DNA of 64,000 nt from Pelagerythrobacter aerophilus (GTDB taxonomy: Bacteria; Pseudomonadota; Alphaproteobacteria; Sphingomonadales; Sphingomonadaceae), in NCBI RefSeq assembly GCF_003581645.1, contig NZ_QXFK01000014.1:310001-374000 (forward strand), given 5' to 3'. Shown one piece after another: positions 53,954 to 64,000 of this stretch (positions are counted from its first letter, which is position 1; the number at the start of each line of letters is the position of its first letter). Position numbers and translations under genes: made by a program. The notes beneath the pieces are model-generated. The model did not search any database and was not told the DNA's origin. It saw nothing but the letters and a program-made list of their open reading frames with translations.

Positions 53954-54415
53954 ATGCGATGCCCCTTCTGCGCGCATGACGACAGCCAAGTAAAAGACAG
54001 CCGCCCCACCGAAGACGGCACCACGATCCGCCGCCGCCGCCAGTGCACGAGCTGCGGCGCGCGGTTCACCACGTTCGAACGTGTGCAGTTGCGCGATGTA
54101 ACCATCGTGAAGAGTGGCGACCGGCGCGAAGCGTTCGACCGGTCGAAGCTCGAGCACTCGGTAGCCCTCGCCTGCCGCAAGCGCGGCATCGAACAGGAGC
54201 GGATCGACCAGCTCATCTCCGGTATCCAGCGCCAGGTGGAGACCGCAGGCGACACCGAAGTGCCATCAGCCCGGATCGGCGAGCTGGTTATGGACGGTCT
54301 GCGCCAGATCGACAGCGTCGCCTATATCCGCTTCGCCAGCGTCTATCGCGATTTCAGCGAAGCCAAGGACTTCGAGGAATTCGCCAGTACCGTGCGGGAT
54401 GCGGGTGGCGACTAG
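53954..54415 (+). CDS. nrdR: Transcriptional repressor NrdR
   Basis: Zinc-ribbon and ATP-cone repressor of ribonucleotide reductase genes, 153 aa. N-terminal [17 protein letters not shown] and [12 protein letters not shown] provide four zinc Cys. ATP-cone begins [17 protein letters not shown] (about 50). Conserved ending [17 protein letters not shown]. Start ATG 53954. glyA-nrdR order is common in alphaproteobacteria. Confidence 0.96.
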   Translation: MRCPFCAHDDSQVKDSRPTEDGTTIRRRRQCTSCGARFTTFERVQLRDVTIVKSGDRREAFDRSKLEHSVALACRKRGIEQERIDQLISGIQRQVETAGDTEVPSARIGELVMDGLRQIDSVAYIRFASVYRDFSEAKDFEEFASTVRDAGGD

Positions 54416-54488
54416 GACGCGTGCGCTGCACTATTACCGTTCGTCGCGCGCGTAGTCGCTCGACGAACGGATATGGAGATCGCTGGAA

Positions 54489-55226
54489 TTGGAAAGCACC
54501 GCGCCCGTCATCGTTCTCGTCCGCCCCCAGCTGGGGGAGAACATCGGCAAGGCCGCGCGGGCCATGCTCAATTTCGGACTGACCGAAATGCGGCTCGTCG
54601 CCCCGCGCGACGGATGGCCGAACCCCAGCGCCGGCCCGGCGGCAGCCGGTGCCAATGGGGTGCTGGAGAACGCCACGGTACACGACACTCTGGCAGACGC
54701 GGTCGCCGACTGTGCGCATGTTTACGCTACCACCGTTCGCAAGCGCGGCGTGACCAAGCCGGTCGTGACGCCCGAGGAAGCCGCGACTGAAATCGCGCGC
54801 GCGCAGGGACGGTCCGCCATCGTGTTCGGGCCCGAGCGCTCGGGCCTCGAGACCGAGGACGTCGCACTCGCCCGCGCGATCGTGACGGTGCCGATCAATC
54901 CCGAGTTCGGATCGCTCAATCTGGCGCAGGCTGTGATCCTCTGCGCCTACGAGTGGTCGAAGACGCAGTGGGATGGCGGCGCGCTCGTGCAGCCCACCGG
55001 GGAAGACCTCCTCCCGCCCGCGCCGCAGGAGGAGCTAGATAGTATGATAGAGCAACTCGAGGCGATGCTCGAACCGCGCGGCTACTTCCAACCTGAAAGC
55101 CGAGCCGCGGCAACGCGACGGACCCTCCGAACGATGCTGACCAAGCCAGGCTGGAACCACCTAGAGGTACGGACCATGCGCGGGGTGTTGTCGAGCCTGT
55201 CCAAACCTCGACGGGACGGCGCCTAA
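54489..55226 (+). CDS. TrmJ-like SPOUT RNA methyltransferase
   Basis: Predicted tRNA 2'-O-methyltransferase of the SPOUT/TrmH class, 245 aa. TTG start at 54489, GGAG upstream. Motif 1 LVRPQLGENIGKAARAMLNFG (about 10), motif 2 IVFGPERSGLETEDVAL, motif 3 NPEFGSLNLAQAVILCAYE. TrmJ (position 32) is the best guess; the exact target cannot be read. Its TAA stop overlaps the chorismate mutase stop. Confidence 0.85.
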   Translation: MESTAPVIVLVRPQLGENIGKAARAMLNFGLTEMRLVAPRDGWPNPSAGPAAAGANGVLENATVHDTLADAVADCAHVYATTVRKRGVTKPVVTPEEAATEIARAQGRSAIVFGPERSGLETEDVALARAIVTVPINPEFGSLNLAQAVILCAYEWSKTQWDGGALVQPTGEDLLPPAPQEELDSMIEQLEAMLEPRGYFQPESRAAATRRTLRTMLTKPGWNHLEVRTMRGVLSSLSKPRRDGA

Positions 55227-55534
55227 CTACGCAGCCGGTCCCACTCCGCGAGTTCGTACGCAATCGAGGTTTCGACCAGAAGATTCCAGATTTCCGCGAT
55301 TTTCTCTCCAGGAAGGTTCCGCGTTTGCGCATCGGCGACAACCGCGGCGATAACCGCAGCCTTGCGCTCCTCGTCCCGCACGGTGTCGCGGGATTGCTTG
55401 ATCCGGGCCGCGGCGCGCATGTAGCCGAAACGCCGGTCGAGCAGCGCCATCAGTTCGCGGTCAGTCGCGTCGACACCGATCCGCACATCGCGCATATCGG
55501 CGCATTCATCGGGCAATTTGAAGTCTTCGGTCAT
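55223..55534 (-). CDS. Chorismate mutase (AroQ type)
   Basis: 103 aa, ATG 55534 (MTEDFKLPDECADM); a longer frame starts at 55576. All-helical AroQ fold: DMRDVRIGVDATDRELMALL with the chorismate-binding Arg, RRFGYMRAAARIKQSRDTVRD with a second Arg/Lys, then ETSIAYELAEWD. Converts chorismate to prephenate, for Phe/Tyr. May also serve salicylate/isochorismate pyruvate-lyase related roles; mutase is preferred. Confidence 0.82.
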   Translation of the reverse strand: MTEDFKLPDECADMRDVRIGVDATDRELMALLDRRFGYMRAAARIKQSRDTVRDEERKAAVIAAVVADAQTRNLPGEKIAEIWNLLVETSIAYELAEWDRLRS

Positions 55535-55740
55535 GCGCGCGCCCTGCCCCCTGAGACCGATTTTGTCGAGCGCCATCGCGTGCTTGACGCGTAGCGCAAT
55601 CCTGCTAGACGCGCGCCTTCGCGAATTTGGCCCCGCATCCCGGTGAAGCGGTGGCCGCGCCTGGCGAATGGGTCAGGCGGGCGATGCCGGGTTGAAGCGC
55701 CATCACTGGGATGGCGACAGCAAATCGAAGGACACGACAC

Positions 55741-56355
55741 ATGTCGAAGCGCAAGAGCGCCAAGCACAAACTCGACCGCCGGATGGGCGAAAACATCTGG
55801 GGCCGTCCGAATTCCCCGATCAACAGGCGCTCTTACGGCCCCGGCCAGCACGGCCAGCGCCGCAAGGGCAAGATGAGCGACTATGGCCTTCAGCTGCGCG
55901 CCAAGCAGAAGTTGAAGGGTTACTACGGCGACGTGACCGAAAAGCAGTTCAAGCGCACCTATCAGGAAGCGTCGAGCATGAAGGGCGACACCAGCCAGAA
56001 CCTGATCGGCCTGCTCGAGCGCCGTCTGGACATGGTCGTCTATCGCGCCAAGTTCGCGCCGACGATCTTCGCCGCGCGCCAGATCGTCAGCCACGGGCAC
56101 ATTCGCGTGAACGGCGTGAAGTGCAACATCGCGAGCCGGCGCATCAACGTCGGCGACGTCATCAGCCTGGGCGACAAGGCCAAGGAAATGGCGCTGGTGA
56201 TCGAGGCGCAGAGCCTGGCCGAGCGCGACATCCCCGACTACGTGGCCCCTGACGGCACCGACAAGATCACCTACACCCGCGTGCCCACGCTGGACGAGGT
56301 CCCTTACCCGGTGACCATGGAACCGAACCTGGTCGTCGAGTTCTACTCGCGCTGA
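55741..56355 (+). CDS. rpsD: 30S ribosomal protein S4
   Basis: Primary 16S-binding protein and translational regulator, 204 aa. Start ATG 55741 ([20 protein letters not shown]). S4 N-terminal domain and S4 RNA-binding motif ([31 protein letters not shown], quoted in part: [11 protein letters not shown]). Stand-alone, with its own strong terminator. Confidence 0.97.
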   Translation: MSKRKSAKHKLDRRMGENIWGRPNSPINRRSYGPGQHGQRRKGKMSDYGLQLRAKQKLKGYYGDVTEKQFKRTYQEASSMKGDTSQNLIGLLERRLDMVVYRAKFAPTIFAARQIVSHGHIRVNGVKCNIASRRINVGDVISLGDKAKEMALVIEAQSLAERDIPDYVAPDGTDKITYTRVPTLDEVPYPVTMEPNLVVEFYSR

Positions 56356-56380
56356 TCCGACTTCCGGCTTCGAACGAGAA

Positions 56381-56409
56381 AAAGGCGGTCCCGCGGGGCC
56401 GCCTTTTTT
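56381..56409 (+). terminator. Intrinsic terminator of rpsD
   Basis: AAAGGCGGTC (56381-56390) pairs with GGCCGCCTTT (56397-56406), one T-G, loop CCGCGG, followed by TTT. Strong. Confidence 0.9.
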
Positions 56410-56473
56410 CTATTCGTCGCAAGATTACAGAAGCTTAGGAACCCGGCGCGGGTTTGCGAATTTCCCTGGAGCT

Positions 56474-56656
56474 ATGACAAAGTACCGTTTCATAACTCCT
56501 CACCGCAAGGGCAAGTGGTACCCTGATCTCAAGCAGGCTCAGCTCTTCGCCAGCTCCATCGGCGCAGGTTTCCTGGAACGGATGACCGGCCGCTTCGTGG
56601 CCTATCCCGGCACCAGCCTTGAAGCGCTCGAGGCTCCGGATCAGTCGGCGAAATAG
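56474..56656 (+). CDS. Small conserved-looking hypothetical protein
   Basis: 60 aa: [20 protein letters not shown], then [20 protein letters not shown]. Balanced composition and CTGGAG upstream of the ATG make a real gene likely. The 3' end overlaps tgt by 16 bases on the other strand. No domain recognised. Confidence 0.6.
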   Translation: MTKYRFITPHRKGKWYPDLKQAQLFASSIGAGFLERMTGRFVAYPGTSLEALEAPDQSAK

Positions 56657-57771
56657 TCTCGCCGGAACGCGGCGGCGAAGGCCGCGAAGCGCCGTTCCGC
56701 GATTGCTTCACGCATGGCCTGCATCAGTTGCTGGTAGAATGCCAGGTTGTGCTCGGTGACGAGCATGGCCCCGAGGATTTCACCCGCTTTCTGCAGGTGA
56801 TGAAGATAGGCGCGCGAGTAGGTCTCGCAGACCGAGCAGGTGCAGCGCGGGTCGAGCGGGTCGGTATCCTCCGCATGCCGTGCATTTCGCAGATTGAGCG
56901 GGCCATTCCAGGTGAACGCCTGCCCATTGCGGCCGGAGCGGGTCGGCAGGACACAGTCGAACATGTCGATCCCCCGCTCGACCGCGCCAACGAGATCGTC
57001 CGGCTTGCCAACACCCATCAGATAGCGCGGCCTGTCTGCAGGTAGCATGTCCGGCGCGAAGTCGAGTGTGGCGAGCATCGCTTCCTGCCCCTCGCCCACC
57101 GCCAGGCCGCCGACGGCGTATCCGTCGAAGCCGATCTCGGTCAGCGCCTCGGCCGACCGGCGGCGCAGTTCCGGGTCGAGCGCACCCTGCTGGATACCGA
57201 ACAACGCTGCCCCAGCGGCATGTTCACCGCCCGCGTCGAAGGCATCGCGGCTCCGCTTCGCCCAGCGCATGGAAAGCTCCATCGAGGCGGCGATCTCGTC
57301 GTAAGGCCGATCGACCCGCGGGCATTCGTCGAATGCCATCACGATGTCGGAACCGAGCAGGCGCTGGATTTCCATCGACCGTTCCGGCGTGAGCATATGC
57401 TTCGACCCGTCGATATGGCTGCGGAACTCTACCCCTTGTTCGGTCAGCTTGCGCAGGTCCGAAAGGCTCATGACCTGATAACCGCCGCTGTCGGTCAGGA
57501 TCGGCCGCGGCCAGTTCATGAAGGTGTGCAGACCGCCGAGCCGTGCGACGCGCTCTGCGCCGGGACGAAGCATCAGGTGATAGGTATTGCCGAGGATAAC
57601 GTCGGCGCCCGTCGCCCGCACGGTCTCCGGCTTCATCGCCTTGACCGTCGCCGCCGTGCCAACCGGCATGAAGGCGGGCGTGCGGATTTCGCCCCGCCGC
57701 ATCGCAATACGGCCGGTACGCGCCTTGCCGTCGACGGCGTCGACCCGAAAATCGAACCGGGGACCGGTCAT
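56641..57771 (-). CDS. tgt: Queuine tRNA-ribosyltransferase
   Basis: Exchanges guanine-34 for preQ1 in tRNAs with GUN anticodons; 376 aa. Substrate pocket SGGYQVMSL (about 95) with the catalytic Asp region, [22 protein letters not shown], and a second Asp in [13 protein letters not shown]. Zinc ligands [16 protein letters not shown] (about 306). Start ATG 57771 overlaps the DUF481 stop (TGATG). Pathway partner of queA at 60628. Confidence 0.96.
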   Translation of the reverse strand: MTGPRFDFRVDAVDGKARTGRIAMRRGEIRTPAFMPVGTAATVKAMKPETVRATGADVILGNTYHLMLRPGAERVARLGGLHTFMNWPRPILTDSGGYQVMSLSDLRKLTEQGVEFRSHIDGSKHMLTPERSMEIQRLLGSDIVMAFDECPRVDRPYDEIAASMELSMRWAKRSRDAFDAGGEHAAGAALFGIQQGALDPELRRRSAEALTEIGFDGYAVGGLAVGEGQEAMLATLDFAPDMLPADRPRYLMGVGKPDDLVGAVERGIDMFDCVLPTRSGRNGQAFTWNGPLNLRNARHAEDTDPLDPRCTCSVCETYSRAYLHHLQKAGEILGAMLVTEHNLAFYQQLMQAMREAIAERRFAAFAAAFRRDYFAD

Positions 57772-58847
57772 CAGAAGTCGTAGACGAGCGTCAGGCGCGT
57801 GACCGTGTCGGTCGAGACTTTGCCTTCCGGCGGCTTGCTGTCGTAGTCCACCGCATAAGTGATCCGCGAGCGCAGTCGGTCGCTGACCTTCGCATCAAGC
57901 CCGCTAACCAGATTGAGTGTCGTGCGGGACGAATCGACGATGACCGTCGCCTGGCCACCGGTTTCGGTCACCATGTTGGCATCCTGCGTGAACGAGAGCC
58001 GCTCGGCGATCTTCCAGTCGAAATCGAATCCGAACAGCGCGGCGAGACGGGTCTCGTCCTCCTCGACCGTGAAATTCGTCACCCGCAGTGCCGGACCGGC
58101 CTTGACCGATAGCTTGAGATCGCCGCTGTTCGCGATCTGATAGCCGATCCCTCCGGAAATCGCGTAACGGCCGGTAAAGCCTTGCAGCTTGTTGCGCTCG
58201 TACTGGGCGAGACCATAGACGAACAGCTCGTCCTTGACCTGGTAGCGAGGTTCGTAGGCGAACAGGAACTGTTCGCGGCTCGTTACGCCGTTTGAACGCT
58301 GGTAGTCGGCGGTTGCGCGCAGCGAGTGACTCCAGTCCAACCCCTGGCGTTTGAGCTTCAGCCCGGCGGAAAGGCCGACGTTGTTGCTGTTGCCGCTGGC
58401 CTGGAAGCCGCCGAGCTGTCCCTCTCCGCTCCACAGCTCGAACACGCCGGCCTCGCGAATCTTGCGTGTCTCTGCCTCGCGCGCAAGTCTCGTCTTCTCT
58501 GCAACGTCCGCTCGCCAGGCGGTCTCGATTACCTCGATCTCTTCCTCGCCCTGGGGTGCGGCTTGCTGAGCGAGGGCAAGCACGGTTTCGATCTTGCTCT
58601 TGTCGTTGGTCTTCATCGCGGCGTTGATCATCGCGCGCACGCCGCCGGGGATGTTGGAAACCTCCTCGGCAGTGGGTGCAGATTCGACGACGGGCTGGAT
58701 TTCGCCCACCGGCAAGGGATCGGACTCAACAGGCGGGAGCATCATCCCGTCGTTCTGCACCGCTGCGGTTTGGGCCGCAGCCGGCGAAGACGCGAGAACA
58801 ACAGCGGCGACGCCCGCCGCGACACAAAAGGGGGATCGTTGGAACAT
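57771..58847 (-). CDS. DUF481 outer-membrane beta-barrel-like protein
   Basis: 358 aa from ATG 58847 ([20 protein letters not shown] signal peptide). Low-complexity Pro/Glu segment, a helical part (about 60-120), then the DUF481 domain of alternating beta strands with an aromatic C-terminal F (LTLVYDF), typical of outer-membrane insertion. YncE/salt-stress-induced type; function unknown. Coupled to tgt. Confidence 0.82.
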   Translation of the reverse strand: MFQRSPFCVAAGVAAVVLASSPAAAQTAAVQNDGMMLPPVESDPLPVGEIQPVVESAPTAEEVSNIPGGVRAMINAAMKTNDKSKIETVLALAQQAAPQGEEEIEVIETAWRADVAEKTRLAREAETRKIREAGVFELWSGEGQLGGFQASGNSNNVGLSAGLKLKRQGLDWSHSLRATADYQRSNGVTSREQFLFAYEPRYQVKDELFVYGLAQYERNKLQGFTGRYAISGGIGYQIANSGDLKLSVKAGPALRVTNFTVEEDETRLAALFGFDFDWKIAERLSFTQDANMVTETGGQATVIVDSSRTTLNLVSGLDAKVSDRLRSRITYAVDYDSKPPEGKVSTDTVTRLTLVYDF

Positions 58848-58867
58848 CGCCAAATCGGGTTAGCGTG

Positions 58868-59632
58868 TCATGACCGGAGGCGCCAGCCCGTGCGGAAGAT
58901 CACTGCGATGACTACCACGCAGATTGCGAGGAATGCCAGAGTCAGGCCGAGCGAGACGCCGATCGACACGTCGGACTGGCCGTAGAACGTCCAGCGCAAC
59001 CCATTGACCAGATAGACGATCGGGTTGGCCAGCGCGATTTTGTCCCACGGGCTCGGCAGCATGTCGATCGAGTAGAACGTACCGCCGAGGAAGGTCAGCG
59101 GGGTCAGGATCAGCAGCGGGACCATCTGCAGCTTCTCGAACCCTTCGGCCCAGACGCCGAGGATGAAACCAAGCAACGAGAAGCTCGCCGCCACGAGCAT
59201 GACATAGACCAATGCGAACAGCGGATGCGCGATCGTGTAGTCGACGAACAGCATCGCGGTGGTGAGGATGATCGCGGCGAGGATCAGGCTCTTGGTCGCC
59301 GCCGCGCCGACGAAGCCGAGAAGGGTCTCGGCGACGCCCACTGGCGCGGAGAGAAGCTCGTAGATCGCGCCGGTGAACTTGGGCATGTAGATGCCGAAGC
59401 TGGCGTTGCTGGTGCTCTCGGACAGCAGCGTCAGCATCAGCAGACCGGGTACGATGAACGCACCGTAGCCCACCCCGCCGACCTCGTTGATCCGCCCGCC
59501 GATCGCAGCGCCGAAGACGATGAAATAGAGGCTCGTGGTCAGCACGGGCGAGACGATCGAGCCGAACACCGTGCGGCGGAAGCGCGACAGCTCGTTGCGG
59601 TAGATTGCGAAAGTCGAACGCCAGTTGATCAT
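58868..59632 (-). CDS. ABC-2 type transporter permease
   Basis: 254-aa polytopic membrane protein with six helices: SIVSPVLTTSLYFIVFG (about 25), LLMLTLLSESTSNASFG, LILAAIILTTAML, and a final LAFLAICVVVIAVIF. The closing GLRWTFYGQSDV loop is typical of ABC-2 permeases. Start ATG 59632 overlaps the ATPase stop (ATGA). Substrate unknown. Confidence 0.9.
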   Translation of the reverse strand: MINWRSTFAIYRNELSRFRRTVFGSIVSPVLTTSLYFIVFGAAIGGRINEVGGVGYGAFIVPGLLMLTLLSESTSNASFGIYMPKFTGAIYELLSAPVGVAETLLGFVGAAATKSLILAAIILTTAMLFVDYTIAHPLFALVYVMLVAASFSLLGFILGVWAEGFEKLQMVPLLILTPLTFLGGTFYSIDMLPSPWDKIALANPIVYLVNGLRWTFYGQSDVSIGVSLGLTLAFLAICVVVIAVIFRTGWRLRS

Positions 59633-60582
59633 GCTGCCAGCCCCTGCCGCTCGACCAGGTCGACGAAGATGTCTTCCAGGCTCGATTCCTTCTGATCCAG
59701 CGCGGTGAATACGACGCCGTTTTGAACCAGGGCGGTCGCCACCGCGGCGACTTCCGCCTTGCCTTTCCCGGTTCCGTCGCCGCCGCGGTAGCACAGCGTA
59801 CGTCCATCCTCGGAGAGCGTGACCGGGTAGTCGCGAAGCGCAGACGGGATTTCGGCCAGTTGCGCGGCGAGTGCGAAATGCGCCTCGGTGCGGCCAAGCC
59901 GCCGCATCATCGCATCCTTCTCGTCCACCAGTAGCAGGCGGCCCTTGTCGATCACGCCGACACGGTCGGCCATCTCCTCGGCCTCCTCGAGATAGTGCGT
60001 GGTGAGGATCACCGTGACGCCCTGCTCCCGCAGCGCTCCGATCTGACGCCACATGTCGCGCCGCAGTTCGACGTCGACGCCGGCGGTGGGCTCGTCGAGG
60101 AACAGAAGCTCGGGATCGTGCGCGAGCGCCTTCGCGATCAACACGCGGCGCTTCATCCCGCCCGAGAGCTTGCGGATTTCCTCGCCGCGCTTGTCCCATA
60201 GGCTCAGCGAGCGCAGCACTTCCTCGATCCGCTTCGCGTCGGGCGCACGGCCGAACAGGCCGCGCGAATAGCCGACCTGGCGCTCGACCGTGTCGAACAT
60301 GTCGAAGCCGAGTTCCTGCGGAACCAGCCCGATCCGCTGGCGCGCACTGCGCCAGTGGCGCGCCAGGTCTTCGCCAAACGCGTTGATGGTGCCGGAGCTG
60401 ATACGGACCATGCCGCAGACTGCGCCGATCAGCGTGGTCTTGCCCGCCCCGTTGGGGCCGAGCAGCGCGAAGATCTCGCCCTTGCGGATCTCCAGATCGA
60501 CGTTGTCGAGTGCCTTGAGGCCGCCGGGATAGACCTTGGTCAGCCCGCGGATGTCGAGAATGGGTTGGGGAATCGGTTCCAT
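59629..60582 (-). CDS. ABC transporter ATP-binding protein
   Basis: 317 aa. Walker [17 protein letters not shown] (about 38), Q-loop LVPQELGFD, signature [15 protein letters not shown] (about 143), Walker [13 protein letters not shown] (about 163), H-loop [17 protein letters not shown]. Exporter type (NodI/ABC-2 class), partner of the permease it overlaps. Confidence 0.95.
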   Translation of the reverse strand: MEPIPQPILDIRGLTKVYPGGLKALDNVDLEIRKGEIFALLGPNGAGKTTLIGAVCGMVRISSGTINAFGEDLARHWRSARQRIGLVPQELGFDMFDTVERQVGYSRGLFGRAPDAKRIEEVLRSLSLWDKRGEEIRKLSGGMKRRVLIAKALAHDPELLFLDEPTAGVDVELRRDMWRQIGALREQGVTVILTTHYLEEAEEMADRVGVIDKGRLLLVDEKDAMMRRLGRTEAHFALAAQLAEIPSALRDYPVTLSEDGRTLCYRGGDGTGKGKAEVAAVATALVQNGVVFTALDQKESSLEDIFVDLVERQGLAA

Positions 60583-60627
60583 GGGCTGCGGAACATTGCC
60601 GCAACGGCCGCACTTGCCAAGTGTTAA

Positions 60628-61656
60628 TCAGGGCAGCAGCAGCGAGGAATCCCCGTAGCTGTAGAAGCGATACTTTTCCGCAATCGCATGCGCGTAGGCC
60701 GCCTGCATCCGCTCCCGCCCCATCAGCGCGCTGACCAGCATGAACAGGGTCGACTTGGGGAGGTGGAAGTTGGTCATCAGGCCGTCGATCGCACGGAAGG
60801 CGTAGCCGGGGGTAATGAAGATCGCCGTGTCGCCTTCGAAGGCGTGGATCGTACCGTCCTCCCCGACCGCGCTCTCCAGCAGACGCAAGCTGGTGGTGCC
60901 GACGGCGATCACACGCCGGCTGCTTTGCCGTGCGGCGTTGAGCCGATCTGCAGTCGCCGCGTCGATGCGCCCCCATTCCGCATGCATCCGGTGCTCGTCG
61001 GTATCCTCGGCTTTGACCGGCAGGAACGTGCCCGCGCCCACATGCAGCGTCAGCGTCTCGGTGGCGACGCCGCGCTGTTCGAGACGCGCAAGCAGGTCGG
61101 GCGTGAAATGGAGCGCCGCGGTCGGTGCCGCGACAGCGCCGTCGCGCGCGGCGAACATCGTCTGGTAGTCGGTTCGGTCGCGCTCGTCGGTCTCGCGGCG
61201 CTGGGCGATATAGGGCGGGAGCGGCATGCGGCCTGCGCGTTCGAGCAGCACTTCGACGGCTTCGTCGCCTTCGAATGCAAGCGTGAAGCTGCCGTCGTCG
61301 TGACGTGCCTCGGCGATGGCCGTCACGCCCGCGCCGAATTCGACGCGGTCTCCTTCGCGCAGCCGCTTGGCATTCCGCACGAAGGCCTGCCAGCGCCTGA
61401 GGTCCATCCGCTTGTGCAGGGTCGCGCCGATCCGCGCCTCGCCCCGGCGTCCTTCGAGCTGTGCGGGAATGACGCGGGTATCGTTGAACACGAGCACGTC
61501 GCCCGGTTCGAGAAGGTCCGGCAAATCGCGCACCACCCGGTCGGCGAAGGCGCCCTCGCCCGGCACGACCAGCATGCGCGCGGAATCCCGCGGCACAGCC
61601 GGGCGCAACGCGATCAGGTCTTGAGGAAGATCGAAATCGAAGAGGTCGACACGCAT
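60628..61656 (-). CDS. queA: S-adenosylmethionine:tRNA ribosyltransferase-isomerase
   Basis: Transfers ribosyl from SAM to preQ1-tRNA giving epoxyqueuosine; 342 aa. Hallmarks: [14 protein letters not shown] (about 54), [21 protein letters not shown] (quoted in part: AAPTAALHF), [11 protein letters not shown] and the closing [10 protein letters not shown]. Full length. Same pathway as tgt, 3.9 kb downstream with ABC and DUF481 genes between. Confidence 0.96.
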   Translation of the reverse strand: MRVDLFDFDLPQDLIALRPAVPRDSARMLVVPGEGAFADRVVRDLPDLLEPGDVLVFNDTRVIPAQLEGRRGEARIGATLHKRMDLRRWQAFVRNAKRLREGDRVEFGAGVTAIAEARHDDGSFTLAFEGDEAVEVLLERAGRMPLPPYIAQRRETDERDRTDYQTMFAARDGAVAAPTAALHFTPDLLARLEQRGVATETLTLHVGAGTFLPVKAEDTDEHRMHAEWGRIDAATADRLNAARQSSRRVIAVGTTSLRLLESAVGEDGTIHAFEGDTAIFITPGYAFRAIDGLMTNFHLPKSTLFMLVSALMGRERMQAAYAHAIAEKYRFYSYGDSSLLLP

Positions 61657-61712
61657 GGCGCGCGCTTAGTCGCGCAAAGGGCGTTCGTCACCCCGCGGAA
61701 ATGCCTGAAATG

Positions 61713-62477
61713 TTACCGATCCACCGGATCTGCCGGAGAGTCCTCATTGACCGGCGGGCTCTCCCCTACCGGCGCGCTCAGCATATCGGCAGTGATTTCC
61801 TGCGGCTGCGGCAACTGCGGCTGCGGCATGCGCTGCGGCTTGTTGTCGGCGGCAATCGAGGCCTGGAGAATCCTGGTCGGATTGGCCGGCGGCTCGCCCC
61901 GCTCGATCGCATCGACCGCATCCATCCCCGCAATCACGCGGCCGAAATTGGTATAGCGCTTGTCGAGGCTGAAGCGTGGATAGAAGACGATGAAAAACTG
62001 GCTGTTGGCGCTGTCTTCCGACTGGGCGCGGGCCATCGCGACGGTGCCGCGCAAGTGCGGCATCGGATTGAATTCTTCCTCCAGATCGGGGAGCTGGGAA
62101 CCGCCCTGCCCCGTTCCCGTCGGGTCGCCCGTCTGCGCCATGAAGCCGTCGATCACGCGGTGAAAGATCACGCCGTCGTAGAACCCCTGCCGGGCGAGCG
62201 TTTTGACCCGCTCCACATGGTTGGGGGCCCAGCTCGGCATCAGGCGGATCGCGACGCGCTGTCCGGTCGAGAGGTCGAGCAGAAGGATGTTCTCCCGATC
62301 TTCCTCGACGTTGTAATTGATCGGCGCGTAGACCGGCGCGGCCGCTGCTTGCGCAGTGGCATCCTCCTCCATCGCAGCCGCGGAGTCTTCCAGCGCATCG
62401 TCGTCCTGTGCGGCGGCGACGGTGGGGGCGGCAATAAGCGACAGTAGGGCGCCGGCGGCAATCAGGCGTCTGATCAT
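61713..62477 (-). CDS. Exported cyclophilin-type peptidyl-prolyl isomerase
   Basis: 254 aa from ATG 62477 (MIRRLIAAGALLSLIAAPTVAAA signal peptide, quoted in part: MIRRLIAAGALL). Catalytic cyclophilin core (about 60-210): FHRVIDGFMAQTGDPTGTG, RAQSEDSANSQFF and FGRVIAGMDAVD. C-terminal Pro-rich tail about 45 residues. Periplasmic folding helper. Confidence 0.93.
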   Translation of the reverse strand: MIRRLIAAGALLSLIAAPTVAAAQDDDALEDSAAAMEEDATAQAAAAPVYAPINYNVEEDRENILLLDLSTGQRVAIRLMPSWAPNHVERVKTLARQGFYDGVIFHRVIDGFMAQTGDPTGTGQGGSQLPDLEEEFNPMPHLRGTVAMARAQSEDSANSQFFIVFYPRFSLDKRYTNFGRVIAGMDAVDAIERGEPPANPTRILQASIAADNKPQRMPQPQLPQPQEITADMLSAPVGESPPVNEDSPADPVDR

Positions 62478-62575
62478 GAGTATTCCGTCTTTCAGGCAGC
62501 TTCGGCGGCAGCGTCTAGCGCCGGGGGACTGTCGGTTCAATGAATGATGCGCAGCGGGATATTTCAAAGGAGCGG

Positions 62576-63099
62576 TCAGTAATCCCCCCGACGCCCGATC
62601 TTCTCCACCCGCGCGATTACCTCGTCACAGACGGCGGGGCTGACGAAGGGTGAGATGTCGCCGCCGAACAGCGCGATCTCCTTGACCAGCTTCGACGCGA
62701 TCGGTTGGAGGGAGACGTCGGCCATCAGGAACACCGTCTCGATCTCGTCGTCAAGCTGCTGGTTCATGCCGGCCATCTGGTATTCGTATTCGAAGTCCGC
62801 CACAGCCCGCAGGCCGCGTACGATCATGCTCGCGCCCTGCGTCCGTGCGAACTTCATCAACAGCGCATTGAACCCGACCACGTCGACGTTGCCGAGCCCG
62901 AGCGAGGCGACCTCGCGCCGCACCATCTCCATCCGCTCTTCGGGTGAGAACATCGGGTTCTTCGACGGATTGGTCGTCACCCCGATGATCAACCGGTCGA
63001 CCAGCTTCGCCCCGCGCCGAATGATATCGGCATGCCCGAGCGTGATCGGGTCGAATGTGCCCGGATAGACGCCGATGCGCTCCGAATCGTTCTTGGGAC

Positions 63100-63103
<4 letters not shown>
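62576..63103 (-). CDS. coaD: Phosphopantetheine adenylyltransferase
   Basis: Penultimate CoA synthesis step; 175 aa. GTG start at 63103 overlapping the ispA stop (GTGA). Nucleotidyltransferase motif GVYPGTFDPITLGHADI (T/HxGH type, about 12) and the ISSSLVKEIA equivalent SKLVKEIALFGG near 155. Start chosen from the overlap. Confidence 0.95.

Positions 63104-64000
<897 letters not shown>

Noticed and set aside
56438-56462. GGAAC upstream of the 60-aa hypothetical gene as a fourth EcfG promoter
   Set aside because: No CGTT occurs at 16-17 bp spacing; the bases there are AATT/ATTT.

Overview
The window is a chromosomal segment of a high-GC alphaproteobacterium. It most likely comes from the Sphingomonadales, probably the Erythrobacteraceae/Sphingomonadaceae. 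This rests on remembered gene content, on the yqeY-dnaG-rpoD order, on the compact operons with 4-base ATGA/GTGA overlaps, and on three promoters matching the alphaproteobacterial EcfG (general stress sigma factor) consensus. No database search was possible. Almost all of the DNA is coding. There is no rRNA, CRISPR array, prophage or classical insertion sequence. One tRNA gene (Lys, CTT) is present. Both edges cut genes: an MFS transporter on the left and a polyprenyl synthase on the right.

Layout. 1-5 kb: MFS exporter-cysK, a Tat/lipoprotein-like D-amino-acid oxidase with a dienelactone hydrolase, and aquaporin. 5-9.7 kb: a MerR regulator with an acyl-CoA dehydrogenase, hisI, an orphan structured RNA candidate, comF and a methyltransferase. 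9.7-15.5 kb: ppdK, glyS, glyQ. 15.6-18.8 kb: a small autoregulated XRE/membrane-protein operon and two tandem TraB/GumN proteins. 18.9-24.8 kb: rplY, acs, pth, ychF and a phosphodiesterase. 24.8-27.4 kb: DUF1206, a MerR-controlled glutaredoxin/MauE protein and a MaoC hydratase. 27.4-35.5 kb: mutL and the rod-shape cluster mreB-mreC-mreD-mrdA-rodA. 35.6-39 kb: tRNA-Lys, ribH, an aldo/keto reductase and eno. 39-41.4 kb: a stress-type cluster of small membrane proteins under two predicted EcfG promoters. 41.4-47 kb: greA, carB and carA, with a low-GC foreign-looking gene between carA and carB. 47-52 kb: the macromolecular synthesis operon yqeY-dnaG-rpoD, interrupted by a 480-bp element. 52-56.7 kb: rpiB, glyA, nrdR, a TrmJ-like methyltransferase, chorismate mutase and rpsD. 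56.6-64 kb, on the minus strand: ispA, coaD, a cyclophilin, queA, an ABC exporter, a DUF481 protein and tgt.

Most of the window is housekeeping. The most unusual item is the 480-bp element at 47562-48041. It is a Vsr-like DUF559 nuclease gene bounded by perfect 35-bp inverted repeats, each itself a hairpin, sitting inside the yqeY-dnaG-rpoD operon. The repeats appear to supply the ribosome binding sites for both the nuclease gene and dnaG. Other notable items are a predicted EcfG-driven small RNA between rpoD and rpiB (about 51994-52080), a foreign EVE/PUA-like gene wedged into carAB, a 19-bp-spacer MerR promoter with an apparently leaderless message, and an orphan structured RNA with a strong terminator at about 7860-8084.
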